Shown here one piece after another: positions 33,335-42,778 of a stretch of 64,000 nucleotides of DNA. Position 1 is the first letter of the stretch, and each line of letters starts with the position of its first letter. The notes beneath the pieces are model-generated. The model ran no database searches, was not told the DNA's origin, and saw nothing but the letters and a program-made list of their open reading frames with translations. The translations under genes and the position numbers were made by a program. The stretch comes from Tetranychus cinnabarinus (taxonomy: Eukaryota > Arthropoda > Arachnida > Trombidiformes > Tetranychidae): the NCBI GenBank assembly GCA_022266195.1, contig WHVY01000004.1:2373501-2437500 (forward strand), in the 5' to 3' direction.

Positions 33335-33983
33335 TTTTAAACCCAATAAGCAACAATAAATGCTCATTTCAATTGAAAATATTGTGTGGCTGAAGTGTAT
33401 CTTCAGTATTTGAACTTGTATTTGAAACCATAAAATGTTTTAAAGAGAAACTTTTCTGTCTAACTATTAGTAATGAAAGGGCGTTTAGGATATCGAGACT
33501 TGGATATTATCATTTCTTTGATAGATAAAATAACAAACGATTAACTTTGGTTCATCGAGAAAATATCGAATAGCTCTGATGGAGGCTTAATAGAGGTAAA
33601 TTTACCAAACTTAGTATTTAATAATGCGCATCCCAAGATTAGATGATTTAATTTATATTTAATCTAAAAATATTTTTTTCCTAATCATCAAATGGCATCT
33701 AACATAAATTCATCAAATGGTTACAGAGAAGCTGATTGATAGCTCAGTTTACCTGGAAAATAAAGTTATCTTGAGAAAACGCCCCTTATCCCAAACTTCG
33801 TGTCCGGTTACATGTCGATAGATTGTTTCACTGAATTGTCAGACTGATTAAGAAATTCATCTAGAAATCACATGAAAACGCTTGAAGATATGAAAATAGT
33901 CAGATTAGGGACACCGTGTGACAAAAACATAGATAGCATAAAAACTAATGCAAACATAACTTTGTTTAGGTGAATGTAACGCC
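33335..33983 (+). other. Spacer between receptor gene and esterase, left copy of a duplication
   Basis: Noncoding. Aligns in blocks with 38800-40470 (for example GATATCGAGACTTGGAT and TTAATAGAGGTAAATTTACC), showing that receptor 3' end, spacer and esterase were duplicated as one unit. The last 60 bases hold the esterase promoter, with a TATA-like CATAGAT at 33928-33934. Confidence 0.7.
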
Positions 33984-35666
33984 ATGGCAAAAATGTATAA
34001 ACTACTTTTTTACTTGTTAACTCTTATTATCCTTACATTAATTAATGCTTGTGAGTCTAATCCGATTGTAACAACAAAATTTGGTCAAATTAAAGGTTTT
34101 GCCGGTAAACATGATGATCTTGAATACGAAACCTTCTTGGGTATTCCATTTGCTGAGCCACCTTTGGGAGATTTACGGTTCCAATTACCACAACCATTCA
34201 ATTCAACTTGGACAACACCATATGAAGCAGTGGATTATGGTGATGGTTGCTCACAAGCGCCTTCAACAGGAAACAACTTCAATACAAGCGAAGATTGTTT
34301 GTATCTGAATATATGGAGACCTGTGTTGAAGGGTGCAAGTAATGGTACAGAGCTGCTGCCTGTAATGTATTACCTCCATGGTTCTGGGTATACAGTTGGT
34401 TCAGGATGGTTTAGCTATATGTTAGCTGCAACACAAAAGATAATTTTTGTCAGTTCCAACTACCGACTTGGGGCACTTGGTTTTGCTCATGGTTCTCATA
34501 CTTCAATGCCTGGTAATCTTGGTATTTATGATGCTTTGACGGTTCTTCGATGGATACGTGATAATATCAGATCATTTGGTGGAGATCCTAATCGTGTTAC
34601 ATTGGCCGGACAAAGTGCTGGATCTCAAATAGTTTCAATTTTAGCAACTTTACCAGATAAATTTGACTCACAGTCTCTATTTTCCCGCCTAATAATGATG
34701 AGTGGTGCATCAACAAGCCAATTACAAGCTGACAGTACATCGGTTGGCTTATCAAAGACTCGTCTATTAGCCTCCAAAGTAAACTGTTTGAGCCAAGTTG
34801 ATCAGTTTGGATCATCAAATGAACTGTCAGATGAAACTATCAACTGTCTAAAAAAAGTAGATGCAAAAGATTTAGTGAAAGTCCAAAATTCATACGATAT
34901 TAAAGTGCTTGGTGCCTCAGAGCTTATGGTATCTTTACCAGTTTATGGAACAGAATTGATACCAGATGAACCAATGATAAACCATGCCAGACAAATTGAA
35001 TCAGTTAAAGGTAAACCAATGTTGTTTGGATCAGAACAAGATGAAGCCTCAATGAGTTCATCGTTTGACGGCATCTTTACTCTAAATGATGCTTATAAAT
35101 TTATTAAGGAGCGGATTTCATTTGCAATCAAAAACATTACAAACGATCAATTAGATTCAATCTATAAATTATACTTCTCTGATGCTGATCCTTCTAGTCC
35201 TTACGATATTAGATCAAGATGTGTCAATCTGGTTTCCGATATGAATTTCCGTTGTCCATCATTGATATTAGCTGAACTTTTTTCACTGAAAAATCCAGAC
35301 ATTTATTTCTATCTTAATAGCTATGTTGGTGAAAAGTTGGCCGAGAATGCTGGAAGATTATATGGGACAAAGCATAATGATGATATTGAATTTGCATCAG
35401 GAAATCCAATATTAAATCACAAAGCGTACACAGACAAGGATAGAAAGTTCAGCAAGTTGTTTCTCGATCTGTTTGGCAATTTCACTAAAGGCTTAAAATT
35501 TGATGATTGGCCATCCATTGCAGTAGACATGAACGATTATGAATATCCACCAATAATTAAAAAGCTAACCTTGCCTCCTACAAACATGTTATATCATGGC
35601 CAACAAAAATGTATGAAATGGGCAGAACTATTGAATTACTCCTTTCCACCAGAAATTTCTGATTGA
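33984..35666 (+). CDS. Secreted carboxyl/cholinesterase, subfamily A, copy 2
   Basis: Intronless esterase of 560 residues with an N-terminal hydrophobic signal (KLLFYLLTLIILTLINACES), SNPIVTTKFGQIKG, EDCLYLNIWRP, HGSGYTVGSG oxyanion region, GQSAGS nucleophile, EQDEAS acid and TKHNDD with the catalytic His (most sisters have HGDD). Relative to the other subfamily A copies the loop after the oxyanion hole is about four residues shorter. Starts 650 bases after the nicotinic receptor stop codon on the same strand and is the left partner of the duplicated block. It ends in EISD and stop; AATAAA follows near 35705. Ester-hydrolase role inferred from the family. Confidence 0.9.
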   Translation: MAKMYKLLFYLLTLIILTLINACESNPIVTTKFGQIKGFAGKHDDLEYETFLGIPFAEPPLGDLRFQLPQPFNSTWTTPYEAVDYGDGCSQAPSTGNNFNTSEDCLYLNIWRPVLKGASNGTELLPVMYYLHGSGYTVGSGWFSYMLAATQKIIFVSSNYRLGALGFAHGSHTSMPGNLGIYDALTVLRWIRDNIRSFGGDPNRVTLAGQSAGSQIVSILATLPDKFDSQSLFSRLIMMSGASTSQLQADSTSVGLSKTRLLASKVNCLSQVDQFGSSNELSDETINCLKKVDAKDLVKVQNSYDIKVLGASELMVSLPVYGTELIPDEPMINHARQIESVKGKPMLFGSEQDEASMSSSFDGIFTLNDAYKFIKERISFAIKNITNDQLDSIYKLYFSDADPSSPYDIRSRCVNLVSDMNFRCPSLILAELFSLKNPDIYFYLNSYVGEKLAENAGRLYGTKHNDDIEFASGNPILNHKAYTDKDRKFSKLFLDLFGNFTKGLKFDDWPSIAVDMNDYEYPPIIKKLTLPPTNMLYHGQQKCMKWAELLNYSFPPEISD

Positions 35667-36754
35667 AACATTACACTTCATTATATGTATCTTAATTATT
35701 TGAAATAAATCATAAAATCGTCAAAGATTTTTAGGTTTACATAATTTGAAGTTATGGACACTTTGGTTGCATTTCAAGAATATCGTATATTTCATCAATA
35801 TTTAAAGTATCATGGTTACTGATTGAATCAGTAATTTGGCTTGCCATCCGTTTATTGTTAATTAACGATTTTTTTCTGACCAAATTTCCTTTTCGACGTT
35901 AAGGCATATTTTCTGACCTAAATTCTAAGCAAAGAGACGATTTATAACAAGTGCATACATTTGAAGCCCTGTGTTTAACTTGCTCTGTTTTGAAACGAAA
36001 CCGTGAGGTCAATTAGTAGCATCGAATAAAACATTGCAAATCGCTTATGAGTATTGCACCTACAGATTGATGGTGGATCCTCGTCTTTTAAACAAGCTAT
36101 GGTAGCGAGTAGCTATGATTATAGACAGTATACAACCAATAACACTTTATAACGAGTCAAATGAAGTTTTAGTTACTCGAGACTTTATTTAGAAGTATTC
36201 ACACTCAAAATCTTAAGTTTTAATTTGCTTAGATTTTGAGCTTTTTAGATTAAATGATGTTTTCAGGCTCAAATGATGCACGAACCAGCGTCAAGATTAA
36301 AAACCAATAGTATTCCGTGTTTGTAACTTTTTCTGCTGCAAATATACAGATTTTTGATACAATATTGGTTCTTTCTTGCCAACGCTTCAGATAAGTTAAA
36401 TCAATGCTCTGACGATCAATCTTGCAAGCTCAGTTTCTGTAAACACAATGAATCAGAGCAAGATTGACTTGTAACATTGTTTTTTCTTTGTTCACAATGA
36501 TGGTTACTCAGCTAGTAAGATGTTGTTTGTGCAGTAGTCTGAGAGGTTAAGTTGATCCAGAATATTACTCTGAAAACAGACAAACATTGGTTACGAATAA
36601 AATATATTGAAATTTGCTAGACACGCATTTTTTGTCTCATGGCCAAGGTGAATCAATCCCATTCTTTAAAAATATGTATTTTAAATGCAAATTGTAATGG
36701 TGTGCTTGTGTAAATGAAGAAGTCATTTATTTACTCAATCTGCATCGATCCGAG
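35667..36754. other. Intergenic region, no gene seen
   Basis: AT-rich spacer between the esterase and the small secreted-protein gene. No coding sequence, RNA gene or clear repeat seen. The promoter of the next gene is at its right end. Confidence 0.5.
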
Positions 36755-36760
36755 TATAAA
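36755..36760 (+). promoter_or_regulatory. TATA box of the small secreted-protein gene
   Basis: TATAAA in CGAGTATAAAAGC, 73 bases before the ATG at 36828. A start site about 30 bases downstream leaves a short leader. Confidence 0.6.
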
Positions 36761-36827
36761 AGCACAGATCTTGTAACAATTACCTTTAGATTGTTTCTAA
36801 ACTTGTAAAGAAAGTGGTAATAGTGAG

Positions 36828-37793
36828 ATGCAAACAATTGAAATGTCTACCTTGATATTCATCATCTCTTTCATAACTATCACTTATTCTGTTTTGAGAG
36901 AGGACGCGTCAAGTTTGTCCAATCTGCATGGTATTCCTTTACAATCAGACACTGCTGAAACCCCGATTAGTTAGTATCAAATATAAATTAATCTTATTGC
37001 TCTGATCTGGTTAATTTCAAAGCCATACGTTTGTTTTTTAAATGTTTGAATGAAATCATTTATTATTTGTTGTTTTTGCTTTTAATTTGAATTTTAATTA
37101 CTTTTCTTTTTGTCTAGATTATGTAATGAATCCAGGCGGAATAGCGATTCGCGCTGGTTTATCAGCATTTACAGCAGCATCAGGTTTGTATGTGAACGAA
37201 TGATTTTCAAATCATATCTGTAACAATTGAATATTTACCCTGTAACCAACTAAGAGATGTTGCAACGGTGTTTTATATCTAAAAGTTAATCGTCTCAGAA
37301 TATTATTAAGAAATAGTTTGTTTACTGGAAAATTATGTGTTGCGAATTCAGAAATTAACTTCTCTGCATTTTTCGATTTTATTTTCGAATATATTAGAAG
37401 AAAGCGCGGACTCGAATAATTGCTCGAACTCGATAATCCTTTCATCTGATACAGAAATAATTGACAGTAAGTTAACAGCGCTGAAAATCATTACATTCAC
37501 TTGTGTCGTCCTGTAATGTTTGTTACGTGCAATTAAATTTCGAAAATTTCTATTTAACAGATCAGCTGAACAAATGCTACGACCCAGTAACGATGCAAGA
37601 ACAAATGCTTTTGGATTTCGATTTATTTGTAAGAAGCAAAGGATAAACAACGTATTACTCTTTGACAAGAATCCAATAAAATTAATAAACTCGTGATTAA
37701 ATTTACAATTTGATTTTTCTATGAATAATATTAAAATTTCAGAGCATTGAAAGTGACAAACTTGCTGGTATACTTTTGGCTTCATGTAAATGA
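36828..37793 (+). CDS. Small putative secreted protein, five exons, unknown family
   Basis: Exons 36828-36969, 37118-37183, 37398-37466, 37561-37628 and 37743-37793 total 396 bases (131 residues plus stop). Each junction is GT-AG and phases match (1, 1, 1, 0). The introns are 92-214 bases. Seen: signal peptide after an internal Met (MSTLIFIISFITITYSV), then a short mature chain with a glycine/alanine-rich stretch (NPGGIAIRAGLSAFTAAS), an acidic Ser/Asn segment and a hydrophobic end (LAGILLASCK); three cysteines outside the signal. A TATA box lies 73 bases upstream. If the first or second intron were retained the frame would stop at once, so the spliced form is the only long product. I do not recognise the family. 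A salivary, gut or cuticle-type secreted protein is possible but not shown. The model is assembled by hand. Confidence 0.55.
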
Positions 37794-38228
37794 CGAGGAT
37801 CAAAAGAATAGGCTGAATGGTCTAGCATAATTTTCTGTTGTTGTCGAGCATCCAATTTATGTTGTTGTGAAGAGATAAATTGGCTGATTTTTACTAAACT
37901 TTTAAACGTGATGAACGAGTGAAAGATAGTATGAATAACGCTCTGTACATCTTCTCAGGTTTTAAATATTTAACTTGACTACTATCAGAATCCAAAGCTG
38001 GGAAAATGTAATATAAACAAGTGTACTGTCCGTGCTAGTTAAACAGCTGCATCTAAAAGTTTTGAGATCTGAGTGTCTAAAACATAACGACGATTATTTT
38101 AGTTTGACTCATTTAAGCTAATTTAAGTGTTAAAAAGTTGTATATTAAAATATATTGAAATAGTGAATCTAATTAATGGTGATTCGTTTCTTTTAGAAGT
38201 GAGAAATGGAAATGCAGCAGAAATAAAA
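37794..38228. other. Spacer with a short block shared with 42.46 kb
   Basis: The stretch 37928-38030 resembles 42463-42560 (shared CTGTACATCT and GCTGGGAAAATGT-like text), so duplicated spacer DNA occurs at both sites. No gene. Confidence 0.45.
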
Positions 38229-38878
38229 CACTGGTTCTAGTGTGTTTAGCTACAAGCGTTGCTTAAATGCTAGTTTTATTGGCATTTTCAGTTGACAAAG
38301 ATTTTTCTAATGCCAATAATAATAATAATAATAATGCTAGTGAAGATAGATTCAATTCAGTTCAATTTAATTTACACAGAAATTGTTCACCATCAGCAGC
38401 TCCAACTGGATCAACTGAAAATTATTATCCACAACAAGCAGCTACACAAAACCAATCTCATAACCAACCTCATAACCAACAACAGCATCAGCAAAAACAA
38501 CAATCTTCTGGTCCATCTTGTTTAAGAAACTCATCTCGAGGTTTAACTCCTCAAGAAGAAATTGTTAAAATATTGAAATATCTTCTTTGGAGACAAGAAC
38601 TGGAAGATCACCACAATAGGGTTGTCCATGAATGGCGATTATTAGCATTAGCCATCGATAAAATCCTTTTCTGGGTTTTCCTTGCCATCACATTGACCTC
38701 TTCCCTTTCATTTCTTGTAATTATTCCCATTAAAAAAAGAGGTTTTAGTGCAGCCTCAACTCAAAAGGTTATACAATGCAAAAGTTTCATTTTAAACTTA
38801 ATAAGTGACAATAAATGCTCATTTCAATTGAATTGTGTTGCTATAGTGAATAGATATTGGATCAACGTAGAAGCTTGA
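38229..38878 (+). pseudogene. Duplicated, rearranged 3' fragment of the nicotinic receptor gene
   Basis: Nearly identical from 38284 onward to the last exon of the receptor gene (32830-33334): same cytoplasmic loop, same Asn/Gln runs and M4 helix. The left part (about 38229-38283) resembles the M2-coding exon (CTGGTTCTAGTG, GTTTTATTGGCATTTTCAG), so exon 6 text runs directly into exon 8 text and the M3 exon is missing. Differences from the parent: loss of about eight residues before a shorter poly-Asn run, an extra Ser-Cys-Leu, and a changed end in which the parental stop is lost and 33 or so residues are added. No ligand-binding part, M1 or M3 is present, so it cannot form a channel subunit. 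It could be transcribed, or act as an alternative last exon through the AG at 38290-38291, but a decaying fragment is the simplest reading. Confidence 0.8.
38310..38336 (+). repeat. AAT tract in the receptor fragment
   Basis: Shorter counterpart of the poly-Asn microsatellite of the parent gene. Confidence 0.65.
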
Positions 38879-40470
38879 AATCACATTTCTAAATATTGAA
38901 TCTGTGATGGATTCAGAATGATTTCACTATTTGAAACCATTAAATGTTTCAAAGCTAAACTGAAAAACTTTTCTGTAAAACAATGAACGATGAAAGGGTG
39001 ATTAGGATATCGAGACTTGGATCGGAGAGGATGTTTTAAGCTCAAAACTAGTGCTAACAACTTGTTAAACAACTTGATTTTTGACATTTGTTTGGTACAA
39101 AAAATAACAAATGATTAATTTGGTTCATCGAGTAAATATCGAATGGCTCTGATGGAAGCTTAATAGAGGTAAATTTACCAAATATTTTATTTAATACAAT
39201 CGTGTATCACAAGATAAGATATTACAATGCTTTAATCTTCTTATTTATTAATACCGTTTTGGTATTTTTCTGTCAAAATTTCTCCGCACTCAAACGGTCT
39301 ATAAATTTTCTGTTAATCGCAAATGAAAGGTTTTGGCCTGAATGTCGCCGGAAAAATATACAAATTTTTAGAACCCAACCCTGAACCCTAGGAAAAGCAG
39401 ATAGAAAAGAGACTAAAATAGACAGTAAAAAAGAAATAACAATAAGAGAAGACAAAATGACACTTTACTTATTTATAAAGTAAGACTGTGTAATCATCTT
39501 TGTAAGAGAAAAATGAGCGCAACAATGAAAAAAGAAAGGCAGAAAGAAAAATAAGGTTTTACATGAATCCATATGTTAAGATAGGCAACCTCAAATCATC
39601 TGTTTTAAATTTGAAAATTTCAGTTTTTAAACTACTATTCAAATGTGAAATTTTTTTGGTGATTTTCAAAGTTTCAAATCAGTTGGTTTCAGCTTAAACA
39701 TTCATATGACAAAGAAAAAACATCAATAACCATGAAAAATTTCATATTTAAACCAGAAAAACCAGATTTCCCATAGAGCTCAATGTATTTGAATAAATCG
39801 ACAATTAAATTAGCTAATTTTGAATTTTTGATTTAAATTTATTTCAGGCTCTTAGATTACATAGAAAAAAACAAATTGCCATGTTGAATTTGTTGCCTTA
39901 CACAATATATTTGCAGCTATAGTCAGTTCAGCGAAATTTTAATAATGAAACTAACTAACTTTAAACTTTCATTTAAATTAGTTTCCGATCTTTTGATTAT
40001 CGTTGCGAAAAACGATTTAAGATGTTAAATTTGTTTCTCCGGACAATAGATTTGAGTCTACAGTTTGAACATTGAAAATTTTAAAAATTTGAAAAGGAGG
40101 GTCTCCAAAAATCTTCACTTTTTTGTCTCTGCTAGTTTATATTAATCTGAAAATATTTTTTGTATAATCGTCAAATGGCATCTAAAATACAATAATAGTA
40201 GCATTAATCAGACAATATACAATACAGACAAGCTGGTTGAAAGCTCAGATAACCTCGAAAATGCAGTGACTTATCCCAAACCTTGTGTCTGGTTACATAT
40301 CAATAGATTGGCTTAGCTTCAAATTGTGAGTATGATGAGGAATTGAACTGGGAAATCACCATGAAAACGTTGGAAGATATGAAGATACTGAGATTAGGGA
40401 CAAAACATAAATAGCATAAAAACAATGCAAACAAATCATAACATAACTTTGTTTTGGTGAATGTAACGAC
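38879..40470. other. Right copy of duplicated spacer, with an extra segment of about 0.9 kb
   Basis: Up to about 39235 and again from about 40150, this matches the spacer 33335-33983. The part between has no counterpart in the left copy and is AT-rich and noncoding, containing a palindrome-like CTTACTTTATAA region near 39460-39485. It is either an insertion here or a deletion in the left copy. The promoter of the next esterase is at the right end, with CATAAAT at 40406-40412. Confidence 0.6.
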
Positions 40471-42138
40471 ATGGCAAAAATGTATAAACTACCTTTTAAC
40501 TTATTAACTCTTATTATCCTTACATTAATTGAAGTTTGTAAGACAAATCCGATTGTAACAACAAAATTTGGTCAAATTAAAGGTTTTTCTGGTAATTATG
40601 ATGATTTCAAATACGAAGCCTTCTTGGGTATTCCATTTGCTGAGCCACCTTTGGGAGATTTACGCTTCCAATTACCTCAACCATTCAATTCAACTTGGAC
40701 AACGCCATATGAAGCTGTGAATTTTAAAGATGGTTGTGTTCAAAATCCTTCAATTGCTTACAACTTCAACATAAGTGAGGATTGTTTGTATCTGAATCTA
40801 TGGAGACCCGAGTCGAGCATTGAAAGTAATGATACAGAGCTGTTGCCTGTGTTTTATTTCATCCATGGTTCTGGTTATACATCTAGTTCGAGTGCAGTAG
40901 AGTCTAATCAGGGTAATGTATTGGCTGCTACACAAAAGATAATTGTTGTCAACTCAAACTACCGACTTGGAGCCTTTGGTTTTGCTCATGGCTCTCATGC
41001 TTCGATGCCTGGTAATCTTGGCATTTATGATACTTTGACGGTTCTTCGATGGATTCGTGATAATATCAGATCATTTGGTGGTGATCCTAATCGTGTTACA
41101 TTAGCAGGACAAAGTTCTGGATCCAAAATAGTTTCAATTTTATCCACTCTGTCCGATAAATTTGACTCACAATCTTTATTTTCCCGCCTAATCATGATGA
41201 GTGGTTCAGCAACAAATCAAATACATGCTGAGAATGTTTCAGTTGCCTTATCAAAGACTCGTTTATTAGCTTCTAAAGTGAACTGCTTGAGTCAAGTTGA
41301 TCAGTTTGGATCATCAAATGAACTGTCAGATGAAACTGTAGACTGTTTAAAAAAATTAGATGCAAATGATTTATTGAAAGCACAAAATTCAAAGGATATC
41401 ACAGCAATTGGTTGTTCAGAGATCTCAGTATTTTTACCAGTTTATGGAACAGATCTGTTACCATATCGACCAATGATAAATCATGCCAAACAAATTGAAA
41501 GAATCAAAGATAAACCCATTTTGTTTGGGGCAGAACAAGATGAAGCCTCAATGTTCTCATCGGTTGACGGCATCTTTACTCTAAATGATGCTTATGAGTT
41601 TACTAAGAAGCGGATCTCATTCGCAATCAAAAACATAAAACCTGATCAAATTGATTCCATTTATAAATTTTACTTCAATGGTACTGATCCTTCTAGTCCT
41701 TATGATATAAGATCAAGATGTGTTAAACTGTGTTCCGATATGAATTATCATTGTCCATCATTGATATTAGCTGAATTTTTGTCGCAGAAAAATTCAGATA
41801 TTCATTTCTACCTTAATAGTTATGTTGGTGAAAAGTTGGCCGAGAATGCTGGAAGATTATATGGGACAAAGCATGGTGATGATGTCAAATTTGGATTAGG
41901 AAGTCCAATAAGACAATCCAACTTGTACACGTCAAATGATAGAAGGTTCAGTCAGTTGTTTCTCGATCTGTTTGGTACTTTCGCTAAGGGTTTCCATTTA
42001 ACTGGTTGGCCATCCATCACGATAAACATGAACGATTATGAATCTCTACAAATCATTAAAAAGTTGAACTTGCCTCCTACCAATATAGTCGATCATGGCC
42101 AACAAATCTGTATAAAATGGGCAGAATTATTCAGTTAG
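40471..42138 (+). CDS. Secreted carboxyl/cholinesterase, subfamily A, copy 3
   Basis: Intronless esterase of 555 residues. Signal peptide (KLPFNLLTLIILTLIEVC), NPIVTTKFGQIKGFSG, EDCLYLNLWRP, HGSGYTSSSS oxyanion region, EQDEAS acid and TKHGDD catalytic His. The nucleophile motif is GQSSGS, where all other copies have GQSAGS or GHSAGS: the residue after the catalytic Ser, whose backbone NH also helps form the oxyanion hole, is Ser instead of Ala. The C-terminus stops at AELFS, about ten residues earlier than copy 2, because of a TAG created near 42136. It is the right partner of the duplicated block with the receptor fragment. AATAAA near 42219. Confidence 0.9.
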   Translation: MAKMYKLPFNLLTLIILTLIEVCKTNPIVTTKFGQIKGFSGNYDDFKYEAFLGIPFAEPPLGDLRFQLPQPFNSTWTTPYEAVNFKDGCVQNPSIAYNFNISEDCLYLNLWRPESSIESNDTELLPVFYFIHGSGYTSSSSAVESNQGNVLAATQKIIVVNSNYRLGAFGFAHGSHASMPGNLGIYDTLTVLRWIRDNIRSFGGDPNRVTLAGQSSGSKIVSILSTLSDKFDSQSLFSRLIMMSGSATNQIHAENVSVALSKTRLLASKVNCLSQVDQFGSSNELSDETVDCLKKLDANDLLKAQNSKDITAIGCSEISVFLPVYGTDLLPYRPMINHAKQIERIKDKPILFGAEQDEASMFSSVDGIFTLNDAYEFTKKRISFAIKNIKPDQIDSIYKFYFNGTDPSSPYDIRSRCVKLCSDMNYHCPSLILAEFLSQKNSDIHFYLNSYVGEKLAENAGRLYGTKHGDDVKFGLGSPIRQSNLYTSNDRRFSQLFLDLFGTFAKGFHLTGWPSITINMNDYESLQIIKKLNLPPTNIVDHGQQICIKWAELFS

Positions 42139-42713
42139 TTATTTCACAGGAGATTCCTGATTAAAATGTATTCAAATAATTGTAAGATTTCTTATGTCAT
42201 TTATCATGTTTCTGTTCAAATAAAAATTAAAAGATTAACCTTTTGAAGTTCTGAGCGTCTTGTACCGAAGTTAAAGATAAAATTCGCGGATCATTCAAAA
42301 GTAAAAGGCACTTTTGCTTTTATCCCTGTTGGAGTCTTAATCAAAAGCTATTTATGCTAAAAGACTGGTAATTGAGGTTTGGCGAGTTGAATCACATCGA
42401 AAAGGTAATTTAAGATCACTCGGTTATTTAATCTCTGACCGAGGTCTGCACCTATGCAGTTCAAAGTTAGTATGGGTCTGTACATCTGTCCTCATTATCA
42501 CAGTTCTGAAATATTTGACTGGTATCACAATCAGAAACTGGGAAAATGTGATAGAAACAAGAGCTTTGATCGTGATTGATAAGTGATAGTGCAGCGATAC
42601 TCGTTGCTATAAATGAAGCTAACTAGATATCTAATGCCAGTTAACGTGAAAGCTATCAATATTTTAATGCTTTGATGAGCGTGAGCACGGTAAGAAACAC
42701 CCTGAGACAAAAA
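42139..42713. other. Intergenic region between subfamily A copies 3 and 4
   Basis: Noncoding; 42463-42560 resembles 37928-38030. No gene. Confidence 0.5.
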
Positions 42714-42720
42714 TATAAAT
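42714..42720 (+). promoter_or_regulatory. TATA box of the 42.8 kb esterase
   Basis: TATAAAT, 65 bases upstream of the ATG. The aligned positions are CATAAAT before the 40.5 kb copy (also 65 bases upstream) and CATAGAT before the 34 kb copy. The block down to TTTGGTGAATGTAACG is conserved in all three. Confidence 0.55.
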
Positions 42721-42778
42721 AGCAAAAAGCAAATGCAAACAAATCATAACACAACTTTGTTTTGGTGAATGTAACGAC

